Assembly: GCF_000515115.1 (NCBI RefSeq)
Contig: NZ_KI911536.1
Coordinates: 196,476 to 260,475, forward strand
Reading direction: 5' to 3'
DNA from: Nocardiopsis sp. CNT312
Lineage (GTDB): Bacteria > Actinomycetota > Actinomycetes > Streptosporangiales > Streptosporangiaceae
DNA: 64,000 nucleotides
How positions within the stretch are numbered: position 1 is the stretch's first letter; the number at the start of each line of letters is the position of its first letter. Made by a program: the position numbers and the translations under genes. This document shows positions 40,933-49,579 of the stretch, in pieces. The notes beneath the pieces are model-generated. The model had not been told where the DNA came from and searched no databases. It worked only from the letters and a program-made list of their open reading frames with translations.

Positions 40933-41532
40933 GTGGGTACTGTTCGCACACCGCGGGAGAGGTGGATCGAGGAAGGTCTGCGGGCGCTGGCCGGCGGCGG
41001 CCCGGACGCGGTCCGAGTCGAGGCGCTGGCGAAGCGGATCGGTGTCACCAAGGGCGGTTTCTACGGGCACTTCGCGGACCGCGACGCACTGTTGGAGGCG
41101 ATGTTGGACGCTTGGGAGCGGGAAAGCGTCGACGAGGTGCTCGACCGGGTCGAGCGCGAGGGCGGCGACCCCAGGGACAGGGCCCAGCTCGCGGGCATGC
41201 TCACCTTCTCCGACGACCGCCTGCTCCCCATCGACCTGGCGATCCGTGACTGGTCCCGGCGTGACGAGGCCGTCGCCGAACGGCTGCGGCGGGTGGACAA
41301 CCAGCGGATGGCGCTGCTGCGCGAGACGATCGGCACCTTCTGCCCCGACCCCGACGAGGTCGAGGCACGCGGCCTGCTCGCCTTCTGCCTGGCGATCGGC
41401 GCGCACTTCCTCGCCGCCGACCACGGTGACCGGACCCGGCTCCAGGTCCTGTCCCGCGCCGGCGACCTGGTCCTGGACCGCCCCCGACGGCGCGGCGGTG
41501 CGGGGAAGGGAGAGGGGAGCCGAACCGACTGA
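40933..41532 (+). CDS. TetR family regulator of the DUF2867 gene
   Basis: 199 residues from GTG 40933 (GGAGTGGAG upstream). ATG 40903 is in frame but lies inside operator 2. DNA-binding domain: PRERWIEEGLRALAGGGPDAVRVEALAKRIGVTKGGFYGHFADRDALLEAML. The C-terminal domain (LPIDLAIRDWSRRDEAVAERL, RRVDNQRMALLRETI) is of the kind found in many actinomycete TetR proteins. Two palindromic operators, 34 bp centre to centre (about three helix turns), lie between it and the divergent DUF2867 gene and imply control of both. The ligand is unknown. Confidence 0.9.
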   Translation: MGTVRTPRERWIEEGLRALAGGGPDAVRVEALAKRIGVTKGGFYGHFADRDALLEAMLDAWERESVDEVLDRVEREGGDPRDRAQLAGMLTFSDDRLLPIDLAIRDWSRRDEAVAERLRRVDNQRMALLRETIGTFCPDPDEVEARGLLAFCLAIGAHFLAADHGDRTRLQVLSRAGDLVLDRPRRRGGAGKGEGSRTD

Positions 41533-41622
41533 CGTCTGCGCTCGACCCCCGTCCGGGCGCGGGCCCGCACCGGCCCGGGAGCGATCCGACACGGGCAGCG
41601 GCCGGAGCGCGCGGCCCCGTCC

Positions 41623-42885
41623 TCAGCCGCCGGGTGCGGGAGCGCGCAGGGCCGCCAGGTCGGGCTTGCCCGAGGCCAGCAGCGGCAGCGCCTCGCGCAC
41701 TTCCAGGACCTGCGGCGCCGCGTAGGCCGGCAGGCGCTCGCGCACCCACGCGCGGAGACGGTCCAGGGTGGGCGGGGCGGCCGGGTCCGCGGGCACGACG
41801 ACTGCGGTGACGCTCTGCCCCCACTCGGGGTCGGGCCTGCCCACCACGGCCGCGTCGGCCACCTCCGGGTGCTCCAGCAGCAGGGAGTTCACCTGCTCCG
41901 GTACGACCTTGTGGCCGCCGGTGTTGATCACCCCGTCCGCGCGGCCCAGGACGTGCAGACGGCCCCCGGGGTCCAGGCGCCCCAGATCGCTGGTGCGCAG
42001 CCACCGCAGGCCGCTGGGGTCGGAGGACAGGGGGTCTGGGTCGGCGGACGCGCCGGGCGGCAGGCGGTAGCCGCTCAACAGCATCGGTCCCGACAGCAGG
42101 ATGGGGCCGGGCGAGCCGGGGCGGTCGGACTCCACACGGACCCGTGCGCCGTCCAGCGGCAGGCCGTCGTAGACGCAGCCGCCGCTGGTCTCGGTCATGC
42201 CGTAGGTGGTGACCACCCGTCCTCCCGCCTCGCGTGCCGCCGCCAGCAGTGCGGGTTCGGCGGCGGCCCCGCCCAGCAGGATCGTGCCGAACGCCGACAG
42301 GTCGGCGCCCGCGGCCAGCAGGCGGCGCAACTGGGTGGGGACCAGGGACACGTGCGGGCGCAGGCGGTGGGCCAGGGCGGCCACGGCGACGGGGTCGAAG
42401 GGCGTGTGCACGGTCTCGCCGCCGGTGGCCAGGGCGCGCACCATGACCTGGAGGCCGGAGACGTGCGCCGCGGGCAGCACGCACAGCCACGTGTCGCCCG
42501 GCCCGGCCCCGATACGGGCCACCGAGGCTCGGGCTGAGGACCGCAGCGCCGAGGAGGACAGTTCCACGCCCTTGGGTGCCCCGGTGGAACCGGAGGTGGC
42601 GATGACCAGCGCGGTGTCCTCGCGCACGGGCGCGCCGCCGGAGAGGTCGCTCAGCCCGGCGGGCGTCAGCAGCGAGGACGGGCGCATCGAGGCGAGCAGG
42701 TCCGCGACCCGTGCGTCGGGGGTGCCGTCGGGCACGGGGAGGAGGGCGGGCCCGTCGGCGTTGAGCGCACGCGCGAGCAGGCCGTTGATCTGTGCGGGCG
42801 CCAGTCCGCGCACGGCGCGCAGGGGACGCCCCCCTGGGGAGCCGGTGCCGGGTGCGGGGGCGCCGACGGTGTTCGAATCTGCCAC
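41623..42885 (-). CDS. menE: o-succinylbenzoate-CoA ligase
   Basis: 420 residues from GTG 42885, an ANL-family ligase. P-loop [34 protein letters not shown], the hinge [20 protein letters not shown] and the terminal Lys [15 protein letters not shown]. Small size and position beside menB/menC/menD identify it as MenE, which activates o-succinylbenzoate with CoA in menaquinone synthesis. Divergent from menB across 175 bases. Confidence 0.93.
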   Translation of the reverse strand: MADSNTVGAPAPGTGSPGGRPLRAVRGLAPAQINGLLARALNADGPALLPVPDGTPDARVADLLASMRPSSLLTPAGLSDLSGGAPVREDTALVIATSGSTGAPKGVELSSSALRSSARASVARIGAGPGDTWLCVLPAAHVSGLQVMVRALATGGETVHTPFDPVAVAALAHRLRPHVSLVPTQLRRLLAAGADLSAFGTILLGGAAAEPALLAAAREAGGRVVTTYGMTETSGGCVYDGLPLDGARVRVESDRPGSPGPILLSGPMLLSGYRLPPGASADPDPLSSDPSGLRWLRTSDLGRLDPGGRLHVLGRADGVINTGGHKVVPEQVNSLLLEHPEVADAAVVGRPDPEWGQSVTAVVVPADPAAPPTLDRLRAWVRERLPAYAAPQVLEVREALPLLASGKPDLAALRAPAPGG

Positions 42886-43060
42886 GCCGGCCAGCGTATG
42901 CCCGCCTCGGGGCGTAAGGCACCCTGACAAGGGGGCGCGCCCACGTGAGCGGGGCCGCCTGGCACAATGCGTAGGGTTGGCGCGTGGACGCGGCCCCACC
43001 CGCGGTGGGCCCGCCGCGTCCGCGGCCGTCCACAGTGCCTGGTTGAGGAGAACAGCAGTC

Positions 43061-43900
43061 GTGAGCAGCGTGATCGAGTGGCAGCGGTCGGGCGAGTATT
43101 CCGACATCATCTACGAGACCGCGGAGGGTATCGCCAAGATCACGATCAACCGGCCGGAGGTGCACAACGCCTTCCGGCCCCAGACCCTCTTCGAGCTGCA
43201 GGACGCCTTCAACGCCGCCCGCGACGACTCCAGGGTCGGCGTGATCATCTTCACCGGTGCCGGCGACCGGGCGTTCTGCTCCGGCGGTGACCAGAAGATC
43301 CGCGGCGAGGACGGCTACATGGGTGACGACGCTGTCGCCCAACAGGGGATCGGCCGCCTGAACGTGCTCGATCTCCAGGTGCAGATCCGCCGCCTGCCCA
43401 AGCCGGTGATCTGCATGGTGGCGGGCTGGTCGATCGGCGGCGGCAACGTCCTCCAGGTGTGCTGCGACCTGACCATCGCCGCGGACAACGCCAAGTTCGG
43501 GCAGACCGGCCCCCAGGTCGGCTCCTTCGACGGCGGCTACGGCTCCTGGCTGCTGGCGCAGACCGTGGGCCTGAAGAAGGCCCGCGAGATCTGGTACCTG
43601 TGCCGCCAGTACAGCGCCCAGGAGGCGCTGGAGATGGGCATGGTCAACACCGTCGTCCCGCTGGCCGAACTGGAGGCCGAGACCGTTCGTTGGGCGCGCG
43701 AGATGCTGGAGAAGTCCCCGCTGGCGCTGCGCATGGTCAAGGGCGCCATCAACGCCGTCAGCGACGGCGCGGCGGGCATGCAGCAGTTCGCCGGTGACGC
43801 CACGATGCTCTACTACATGAGCGAGGAGGCCCAGGAGGGCCGCGACGCGTTCAAGGAGAAGCGCCGCCCGAACTTCGACAAGTTCCCGCGCCGCCCGTGA
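43061..43900 (+). CDS. menB: 1,4-dihydroxy-2-naphthoyl-CoA synthase
   Basis: 279 residues from GTG 43061 (GAGGAG upstream), crotonase family. [21 protein letters not shown], oxyanion loops [20 protein letters not shown] and [21 protein letters not shown], the MenB-specific [15 protein letters not shown], and the C-terminal [21 protein letters not shown] are all present. Closes the naphthoate ring from succinylbenzoyl-CoA. Overlaps menC by four bases (GTGA). Confidence 0.97.
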   Translation: MSSVIEWQRSGEYSDIIYETAEGIAKITINRPEVHNAFRPQTLFELQDAFNAARDDSRVGVIIFTGAGDRAFCSGGDQKIRGEDGYMGDDAVAQQGIGRLNVLDLQVQIRRLPKPVICMVAGWSIGGGNVLQVCCDLTIAADNAKFGQTGPQVGSFDGGYGSWLLAQTVGLKKAREIWYLCRQYSAQEALEMGMVNTVVPLAELEAETVRWAREMLEKSPLALRMVKGAINAVSDGAAGMQQFAGDATMLYYMSEEAQEGRDAFKEKRRPNFDKFPRRP

Positions 43901-44877
43901 CGGCCGGCCCCGGAACCGGGACGGAGGGGGAGCCCGCCGCGGGGCGCTCCTTCGCGATCGGTCTGCGCAACCGGTTCCGCGGCATCACCGTGCGCGAGGG
44001 CCTGCTCGTGCGCGGCCCGGCGGGGTGGGGGGAGTTCTCGCCCTTCGCCGAGTACGGCCCGCGCGAGTGCTCGCGCTGGTGGGCGGCCTGCTACGAGGCC
44101 GCCCACCGGGGCTTTCCCGCGCCGGTGCGCGACCGGGTGCCGGTGAACGTGACCGTGCCCGCGGTGGGACCGGAGCGGGCGGCGGAGATCGTCCGGGCCG
44201 GGGGCTGCGCCACCGCCAAGGTCAAGGTCGCCGAGCGCGGCCAGGAGCCCCGCGAGGACCTGGAGCGGGTGGCGGCCGTGCGCGACGCCCTGGGGCCCGC
44301 CGGGCGGATCCGGGTGGACGCCAACGGCGCCTGGGACGTGGACACGGCCGTGCGCATGGTCGGGAGGCTGGAACGGTTCGGTCTGGAGTACGTCGAGCAG
44401 CCGTGTGCCACGCTGGAGGAACTGGCCCGGGTACGGCGGCGGATCGGCGTCCCGGTGGCCGCCGACGAGTCGGTGCGCCGGGCCGAGGACCCGCTGCGGG
44501 TGCGCGCCGCGGGGGCGGCCGACCTCGTGGTGCTCAAGGTGCAGCCGCTGGGCGGGGTGCGTGCGGCCCTGCGGGTGGCGCAGGCGTGCGGTCTGCCGGT
44601 CGTGGTCTCCAGCGCGGTGGAGACGTCCGTGGGGCTGGCCGCCGGCGTGGCGCTGGCGGCGGCGCTTCCCGAACTGCCCTACGCCTGTGGCCTGGCCACT
44701 GCGCAGATGCTCACAGCCGACGTCACCGCCGATCCGCTGCTGCCCGAGGGCGGGTTCCTCCCGGTGCGCGCGGTGTCGGTGGACGAGCGGCGGCTGCGCG
44801 CGGTGGAGACCGACGCGTCCGCCTGGCGCAGGAGGGCGGAGGCCGCCCGAGCGGCGGGTGGTCCCGTACCGTCCTGA
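43897..44877 (+). CDS. menC: o-succinylbenzoate synthase
   Basis: 326 residues, enolase superfamily, dehydrating SHCHC to o-succinylbenzoate. Catalytic features: [11 protein letters not shown] (KxK), [15 protein letters not shown] (first metal Asp), [12 protein letters not shown] (Glu), [12 protein letters not shown] (Asp) and [12 protein letters not shown] (second Lys). GTG 43897 overlaps the menB stop, so the two are translated together. It matches the actinomycete MenC form, shorter than 350 residues. Confidence 0.94.
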   Translation: MTAGPGTGTEGEPAAGRSFAIGLRNRFRGITVREGLLVRGPAGWGEFSPFAEYGPRECSRWWAACYEAAHRGFPAPVRDRVPVNVTVPAVGPERAAEIVRAGGCATAKVKVAERGQEPREDLERVAAVRDALGPAGRIRVDANGAWDVDTAVRMVGRLERFGLEYVEQPCATLEELARVRRRIGVPVAADESVRRAEDPLRVRAAGAADLVVLKVQPLGGVRAALRVAQACGLPVVVSSAVETSVGLAAGVALAAALPELPYACGLATAQMLTADVTADPLLPEGGFLPVRAVSVDERRLRAVETDASAWRRRAEAARAAGGPVPS

Positions 44878-45039
44878 CAGGGCCCAAGGTGGGACGTCCG
44901 GTCACGGGGCCGATGTGGAGGCGGTTCACTGGAGGCCGGACCCCGTGTCCCACGAAGCAGTTACGAGTACACGACCCGCAAGGAGGCAGGGGCGCCCGTG
45001 CCCCCGGACCGAAGGCCCGGGGGAGGTCCCGCACAGCTG

Positions 45040-46755
45040 ATGAATCCCTCTACCGCCCTGGCCCGGGTCCTCGTCGACGAACTGGTCCGCTGCGGGCTGG
45101 CCGAGGCCGTGATCGCACCGGGGTCGCGCTCGACCCCGCTCGCGCTGGCACTGGTCGCCCACCCTGACGTGCGCGTGCACGTACGGATCGACGAGCGCTC
45201 GGCCTCCTTCCTGGCGCTCGGCCTGGCTCGGGCCTCGCGGTGCCCGGTGGCGGTGGTGTGCACGTCGGGGACGGCGGCGGCCAACTTCCACCCGGCGGTC
45301 CTGGAGGCGGACGAGAGCGGTGTGCCCCTGCTCGTGCTGACCGCTGACCGCCCGCCCGAGTTGCGGGGGACCGGTGCGAACCAGACAGTGGACCAGATCG
45401 GCCTGTACGGCGGCGCGGTGCGCATGTTCACCGAGGTCGGCACGGCCGACGCGGTGCCGGGGATGGTGGCCTACTGGCGTTCGCTCGCCTGCCGCGTGTG
45501 GGGGGCCGCCTCCGGGGGCCGCCCCGGCCCGGTCCACGTCAACGTGGCCTTCCGCGACCCGCTCACCCCCGACGAGCCGGGGCCGGTGGACTGGACGGAG
45601 CCCCTGGAGGGGCGGGAGGGCGGCCGTCCGTGGATCGCCCGTCCCGGCCCGCGCTCCGAGCCGGTCCCCTTCGCTTTGCCCTGGTGCGAGCGGGGCGTGA
45701 TCGTGTGCGGTGACGGCGACTACGATCCGGTGCCGTTCCTGGCGCTGGCCGAGCTGACGGGATGGCCGCTGCTGGCCGAGCCCACCTCCAACGCGCGCCG
45801 CGACGGCTCGGTCTCCACCTACCGCCAACTGCTGGCCTGTCCCGCCTTCGCCGCCGGCCATGTCCCCGAATTCGTGGTGAGCGTGGGCCGTCCCAACCTG
45901 TCCAGACAGGTGTCGGCGTTCCTGCGCCGCGCGGAGCGGCACGTGGTGGTGACGGCCGGAGCGGCGGGCGACCCGCGGGCCGCCCTGGGCAACGCCTTCG
46001 CCGACCCGGTGCGCACCGCCACCGACGTGGTGGCGGCGGTGGCGCCCCCGGAGGGGGTCTCGTGGGACGCACCGCGGCGTACCGACTGGTCCCGCTCCTG
46101 GCGGCGGGCCGAGGAGGCGGCCCGGGGCGCCCTGGACGGGGTGCTGGACGGCGAGGAGTGGGTGAGCGAGCCGCGGCTGGCACGCGACCTGGCCTCGCAG
46201 GCCCCCGCGGGTTCGCTGCTCTTCGCGGGGTCGAGCATGCCCATCCGCGACCTGGACGCCACCATGCGGTCCCGGTGCGGCGTGCGCCTGGTGGGCAACC
46301 GCGGGGTGAGCGGGATCGACGGGACGGTCTCCACCGCGGTCGGTGCGGCGCTGGCCCACCAACGGGACGGGGGCGGCCAGGCCTTCGCATTGCTGGGAGA
46401 CCTGGCGATGCTGCACGACCAGAACGGTCTGATCATCGGGCCGGGCGAGCCGAGGCCGAAACTGGCGGTGGTGGTCGTCAACAACGACGGCGGCGGGATC
46501 TTCTCCGGTCTGGAGCAGGCCGGGCACCCTGATTTCGAGCGGGTCTTCGGCACCCCGCACGGGGTGTCGATGGAGCAGGTGGCGGCCGTGTCCGGTGTGC
46601 CCTACGCGCGCGTGGAGTGGGCGGCGGACCTTCCCAAGGCGCTGATGGGGGAGGGGCTGCGGATCGTGGAGGTGCGCACCGACCGGCAGGGCGGTGCCGC
46701 GCTGCGCCGTCGGCTGCAACTGGCCGTGGACGGAGCGGTGGAGCGCCTGGGGTGA
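45040..46755 (+). CDS. menD: menaquinone synthesis SEPHCHC synthase
   Basis: 571 residues from ATG 45040 (MNPSTALARVLVDELVRCG, the usual MenD start). GTG 44998 with AAGGAGG is a real alternative that adds 14 residues. Thiamine-diphosphate enzyme that joins 2-oxoglutarate and isochorismate. Seen: VIAPGSRSTPLALAL, IDERSASFLALGLA (with the conserved Glu), VCTSGTAAANFHPAV, LTADRPPELRGTGANQTVDQ, SSMPIRDLD, NRGVSGIDGTVSTA, and the ThDP/metal motif LLGDLAMLHDQNGLI...VVNNDGGGIFS. It follows menC after 162 bases and so may have its own promoter. Confidence 0.96.
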   Translation: MNPSTALARVLVDELVRCGLAEAVIAPGSRSTPLALALVAHPDVRVHVRIDERSASFLALGLARASRCPVAVVCTSGTAAANFHPAVLEADESGVPLLVLTADRPPELRGTGANQTVDQIGLYGGAVRMFTEVGTADAVPGMVAYWRSLACRVWGAASGGRPGPVHVNVAFRDPLTPDEPGPVDWTEPLEGREGGRPWIARPGPRSEPVPFALPWCERGVIVCGDGDYDPVPFLALAELTGWPLLAEPTSNARRDGSVSTYRQLLACPAFAAGHVPEFVVSVGRPNLSRQVSAFLRRAERHVVVTAGAAGDPRAALGNAFADPVRTATDVVAAVAPPEGVSWDAPRRTDWSRSWRRAEEAARGALDGVLDGEEWVSEPRLARDLASQAPAGSLLFAGSSMPIRDLDATMRSRCGVRLVGNRGVSGIDGTVSTAVGAALAHQRDGGGQAFALLGDLAMLHDQNGLIIGPGEPRPKLAVVVVNNDGGGIFSGLEQAGHPDFERVFGTPHGVSMEQVAAVSGVPYARVEWAADLPKALMGEGLRIVEVRTDRQGGAALRRRLQLAVDGAVERLG

Positions 46756-46821
46756 ACCGCCGCCGCTCCGGCAGGGTTGCACCTCGGTAAATTCGGGAAA
46801 GAGGGCACAAAAGGGGCGGGT

Positions 46822-47739
46822 GTGGCGCCTGTTTCCTCCTGGGGCGTGGCGGGGCTGATGGCGATGAACTACGTGCTGCACATGACCGAGCTGTCCCGCT
46901 GGCGGGAGGGCACGGGGGACCTGGAACCGGAGACCCTGCGCACCGACGGGTTCGTCTACGCCTCACCCAACGAGCACACCATGCTGGCCGTGGCCAACAC
47001 CCTCCACCGCCATGCGCGGGAGCCCTTCTGCGTCTTGGTGATCGACACCCTGCGGCTCTCGTGCGAGGTGCACTGGCAGGTGCCCGCCCGCCGCATCACC
47101 CTGGTGGACCCGCCCGGCGGCACGGTGCCCGACGACGACACGCCCTTCCCCCACATCTACGGCCCCATCCCCCGCGAGTCGGTGGTGGGCGTGCGCTACC
47201 TGCGCCGCGAGCCCCCGGGGGTGTTCACCTCCGTGGACCAGCGCGGACCCACCGCCGAGGCCCTCGACCTGTTCCCGCACCCCGAGGGCGGCTGGTTCCG
47301 GCACACCTGGTCCAGCGGCGTAGCCGCACGGCCGCGCGGCTACGGCGCCGAACGCGAGACGGCGTCGGCCATGCAGTACCTGCTGTGCGCCGGCGACCGG
47401 TGCCGCTGGCACCGGCTGCGCTCAGGGGTGCTCTGGTCCTTCGCCCGGGGCGGCCCCGCCATCATCGAACTCGGCGGGGACGGGCCCCGGCCGGAGGCGG
47501 AGCGCAGGCACGTCCTGGGACCGCACGTCGAAGCGGGGCAGTCCCTCCAGGTGCCCGTCCCACCGGGCGTGTGGCAGACGCTGCGCCCGATGACCGCCGA
47601 GGAGACCCTGGCCACCGCCGTGGCCTCGCCCGCCTTCGCGTTCGAGGACCTGGAGGTCGTCCAGGAGAGGCACAGGCCGGGTGTCGCGGACGCCCCCGGC
47701 GTTCCCCGCCAGCGGGCGGAGACCCTGCGGCGCCGGTGA
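46822..47739 (+). CDS. fusion of a DUF952 domain and a cupin (DUF985-type) domain
   Basis: 305 residues from GTG 46822 with AAAAGGGG five bases before; ATG 46858 or 46864, right at the domain, is the alternative. Residues about 15-120 are DUF952: YVLHMTELSRWREGTGDLEP, DGFVYASPNEHTMLAVAN, HIYGPIPRESVVGVRYL. From about residue 150 a cupin of the DUF985/Cupin_5 type follows: LFPHPEGGWFRHTW, ASAMQYLLCAGDRCRWHRLRSGVLW and QVPVPPGVWQTLRPM. Both are usually separate small proteins of unknown function. Possibly cotranscribed with menD (66 bases). Confidence 0.8.
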   Translation: MAPVSSWGVAGLMAMNYVLHMTELSRWREGTGDLEPETLRTDGFVYASPNEHTMLAVANTLHRHAREPFCVLVIDTLRLSCEVHWQVPARRITLVDPPGGTVPDDDTPFPHIYGPIPRESVVGVRYLRREPPGVFTSVDQRGPTAEALDLFPHPEGGWFRHTWSSGVAARPRGYGAERETASAMQYLLCAGDRCRWHRLRSGVLWSFARGGPAIIELGGDGPRPEAERRHVLGPHVEAGQSLQVPVPPGVWQTLRPMTAEETLATAVASPAFAFEDLEVVQERHRPGVADAPGVPRQRAETLRRR

Positions 47740-48030
47740 GGCCGGGGCCGGGCTCGGGCTGAGTCTCGCCCTGAGACGACCCTCGGCACCAGCGGGGCTC
47801 CTCACACCGCCGACCGTGGCCGGACGCGGTCCGTCTCCGCGGTATCCCTCCCCGAACCCTGTGACGTGCGCGCACACCGGAACCCTCCGTGAGAACGGCG
47901 ACGCGCCGCCCCCGACCCCCGTGCGTCATGTCTCCCGCCCCGCAGCGACAGCCTCCCCCCACGGCCGCACGGGAGCCCCTGATGATTCGAGCTCGTCCCA
48001 CCTGAGCGAAAGTCCGGTCAAACCGTCGAA
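47740..48030 (+). other. region without a supported gene
   Basis: 291 bases after the DUF952-cupin stop. No frame has consistent coding character and I see no strong hairpin. It ends at the short frame described at 48031-48186. Confidence 0.4.
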
Positions 48031-48186
48031 GTGGGTGCCCTCCGCACCGCACGGCGGCCGAGCGGTCCGGCCGGGAAGGCCGGCCGTGTCCTCCTCCCCG
48101 AGCAGCCGCTCGTCCGCGCCGCGAACAGCGCGGACGAGTCGCCGGAATGCGTTGCGGCCCTCGCAAAGGAGCTTGAGCAGGAGTGA
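48031..48186 (+). CDS. small frame before the DUF397 gene, possible remnant
   Basis: GTG 48031 begins a 51-residue frame with coding-like third positions (GRVLLPEQPLVRAANSADES, ECVAALAKELEQE-stop) ending 11 bases before the DUF397 start. The frame is open to 47986 without a better start. DUF397 genes usually follow an XRE regulator or an anti-sigma ATPase, and this may be the last piece of such a partner. No domain is recognised. Confidence 0.3.
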   Translation: MGALRTARRPSGPAGKAGRVLLPEQPLVRAANSADESPECVAALAKELEQE

Positions 48187-48196
48187 GTCAGCCGCG

Positions 48197-48448
48197 ATGA
48201 GTGCGCCGGACCATGGCTTCGAAGGCCGGCGCACGAGTTCGTACGGCGGGACCGACGCTGACTGCGTCGAGGCGGGGTGGGACCGACGGGCCGCCGCCGT
48301 GCGCGACTCCACCCGGCGCGGGCTCGGCTACCTCCCCTTCGCCGCCGACGCCTGGGGCCGCCTGACAGGCACCCTCAAAGCCCCCGGCCCCGCCGCCCGC
48401 TTGCCTAAGCTGGGGCCATGGCCCCACACCCGCGCCGGGCCCCGCTGA
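48197..48448 (+). CDS. DUF397 family protein
   Basis: 83 residues from ATG 48197 (AGGAGTGAG upstream). DUF397 signature: GRRTSSYGGTDADCVEAGWD, AAAVRDSTRRGLGYLPFAADAWGRL (the SSYS..G..CVEV....VRDSK.....L.F....W pattern). These proteins are abundant in actinomycetes, next to XRE regulators, and affect development. The C-terminal 20 residues are atypical because the frame runs 31 bases into the CdaR gene. No intact XRE partner is adjacent. Confidence 0.75.
   Translation: MSAPDHGFEGRRTSSYGGTDADCVEAGWDRRAAAVRDSTRRGLGYLPFAADAWGRLTGTLKAPGPAARLPKLGPWPHTRAGPR
48406..48411 (+). promoter_or_regulatory. -10 box of a probable leaderless promoter
   Basis: TAAGCT, 6 bases before ATG 48418 of the CdaR gene. 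It lies inside the DUF397 coding sequence. The identical hexamer precedes glycerate kinase at 49567-49572. Confidence 0.5.
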
Positions 48449-49497
48449 GCGGTGAACTCGCCCAGCGCGTGGTCGACCTGATCGCGCCGACGATCAGCCA
48501 CAACATCAACGTGATGGACGAGCACGGCACCATCATCGCCTGCCTGGACCCCGACCGCCTCGGCACCCTCCACCGGGGCGCCCAGCGCGTGATCGCCGAG
48601 GGCCGTGGCGTACTCGTGACCCAACCCCGGCCGGGCACCGCCGACCGTCCCGGCGCCAACGAGCCCCTCATGGTCGACGGCAGCCTGCGCGGTGTCGTCG
48701 GCGTCACCGGCGACCCGAAGGAGGTCGCGCCGCTGGCCCGGATCGTCGCGCTCACCGTGCAGCTCCTCATCGCCCAGGAACACGAACAGGACACCGCCAC
48801 CCGCCGCCACACCGAGGCCCGCGACCTCGTCGCCGCCCTCGCCGCGGGCACCACCGAACCCGCCGAAGCCGAGGCCCGGCTGCGCGCGGCGGGGCTCGCC
48901 CCGCCCTGGTCACTGACGCTGTGGGCCGACCCCGAGCCCCGGCCGGACGCCTCCGCCGCGCCCCCATACCTGTCCGAGGCGGTCGCCGCCCGCGTCAACG
49001 CCCTCGACGGCGGTCGGGCCGCCGTCCTGTACGGCGCGCTCTGGCTGGTCGGCTCCGGAGCGGCTGCGGAGGAGCAGCAGGGCCTGCCGCCGGGGACGCG
49101 CCGCACCGCCACCGAAACCACCCACGACGCTGCTGTCCTGCTCGCCCACGCCGAGGAGTCCCGGGCGCTGTGCCGCTACGCCGGACTGATCCCCGTCCCC
49201 GGCGGGCGGCCGTGGTCGCGCGAACTCGCGGTGGCCGTCGCCCACCTGCCGCCGCGCACCCTCGCCCGCCTGGCCCGGACCGCCGCGCCTCTCACCGCCG
49301 CGCAGAGGGAGAGCGCGGACGCGGTGGCCACCACCGCCTCCGTGCAGGCGGCGGCCGACGCGCTCTACGTCCACCGCAACACCCTCCTCCAGCGGATGGG
49401 GCGCATCCGCTCGGCGACCGGCCTGGACCTGCGCCGCGCCGACCACCTGGCCACCCTGCGCATGGCGCTGTACGCCCACACGGCTCTAGGCGGATAG
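48418..49497 (+). CDS. CdaR-family sugar-diacid regulator
   Basis: 359 residues. The N-terminal sugar-diacid recognition domain is typical: LAQRVVDLIAPTISHNINVMDEHGTIIACLDPDRLGTLHRGA and NEPLMVDGSLRGVVGVTGDP. A GGDEF-like middle follows, and a C-terminal PucR-type helix-turn-helix: ADALYVHRNTLLQRMGRIRSATGLDL. In E. coli CdaR activates glucarate, galactarate and glycerate genes in response to glycerate. Placement immediately before glycerate kinase and a GntP permease supports the same role here. Confidence 0.92.
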   Translation: MAPHPRRAPLSGELAQRVVDLIAPTISHNINVMDEHGTIIACLDPDRLGTLHRGAQRVIAEGRGVLVTQPRPGTADRPGANEPLMVDGSLRGVVGVTGDPKEVAPLARIVALTVQLLIAQEHEQDTATRRHTEARDLVAALAAGTTEPAEAEARLRAAGLAPPWSLTLWADPEPRPDASAAPPYLSEAVAARVNALDGGRAAVLYGALWLVGSGAAAEEQQGLPPGTRRTATETTHDAAVLLAHAEESRALCRYAGLIPVPGGRPWSRELAVAVAHLPPRTLARLARTAAPLTAAQRESADAVATTASVQAAADALYVHRNTLLQRMGRIRSATGLDLRRADHLATLRMALYAHTALGG

Positions 49498-49566
49498 CAC
49501 ATATATCCTGGACCGAGGCCCGGGAAGAATGGGCAAACGACCGTCGAAACGCACCGGCTGTGTGTC

Positions 49567-49572
49567 TAAGCT
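49567..49572 (+). promoter_or_regulatory. -10 box of a probable leaderless promoter
   Basis: TAAGCT, 7 bases before ATG 49580, with no ribosome-binding site. It would give the kinase-permease pair its own promoter. Confidence 0.5.
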
Positions 49573-49579
49573 CTCGTTC

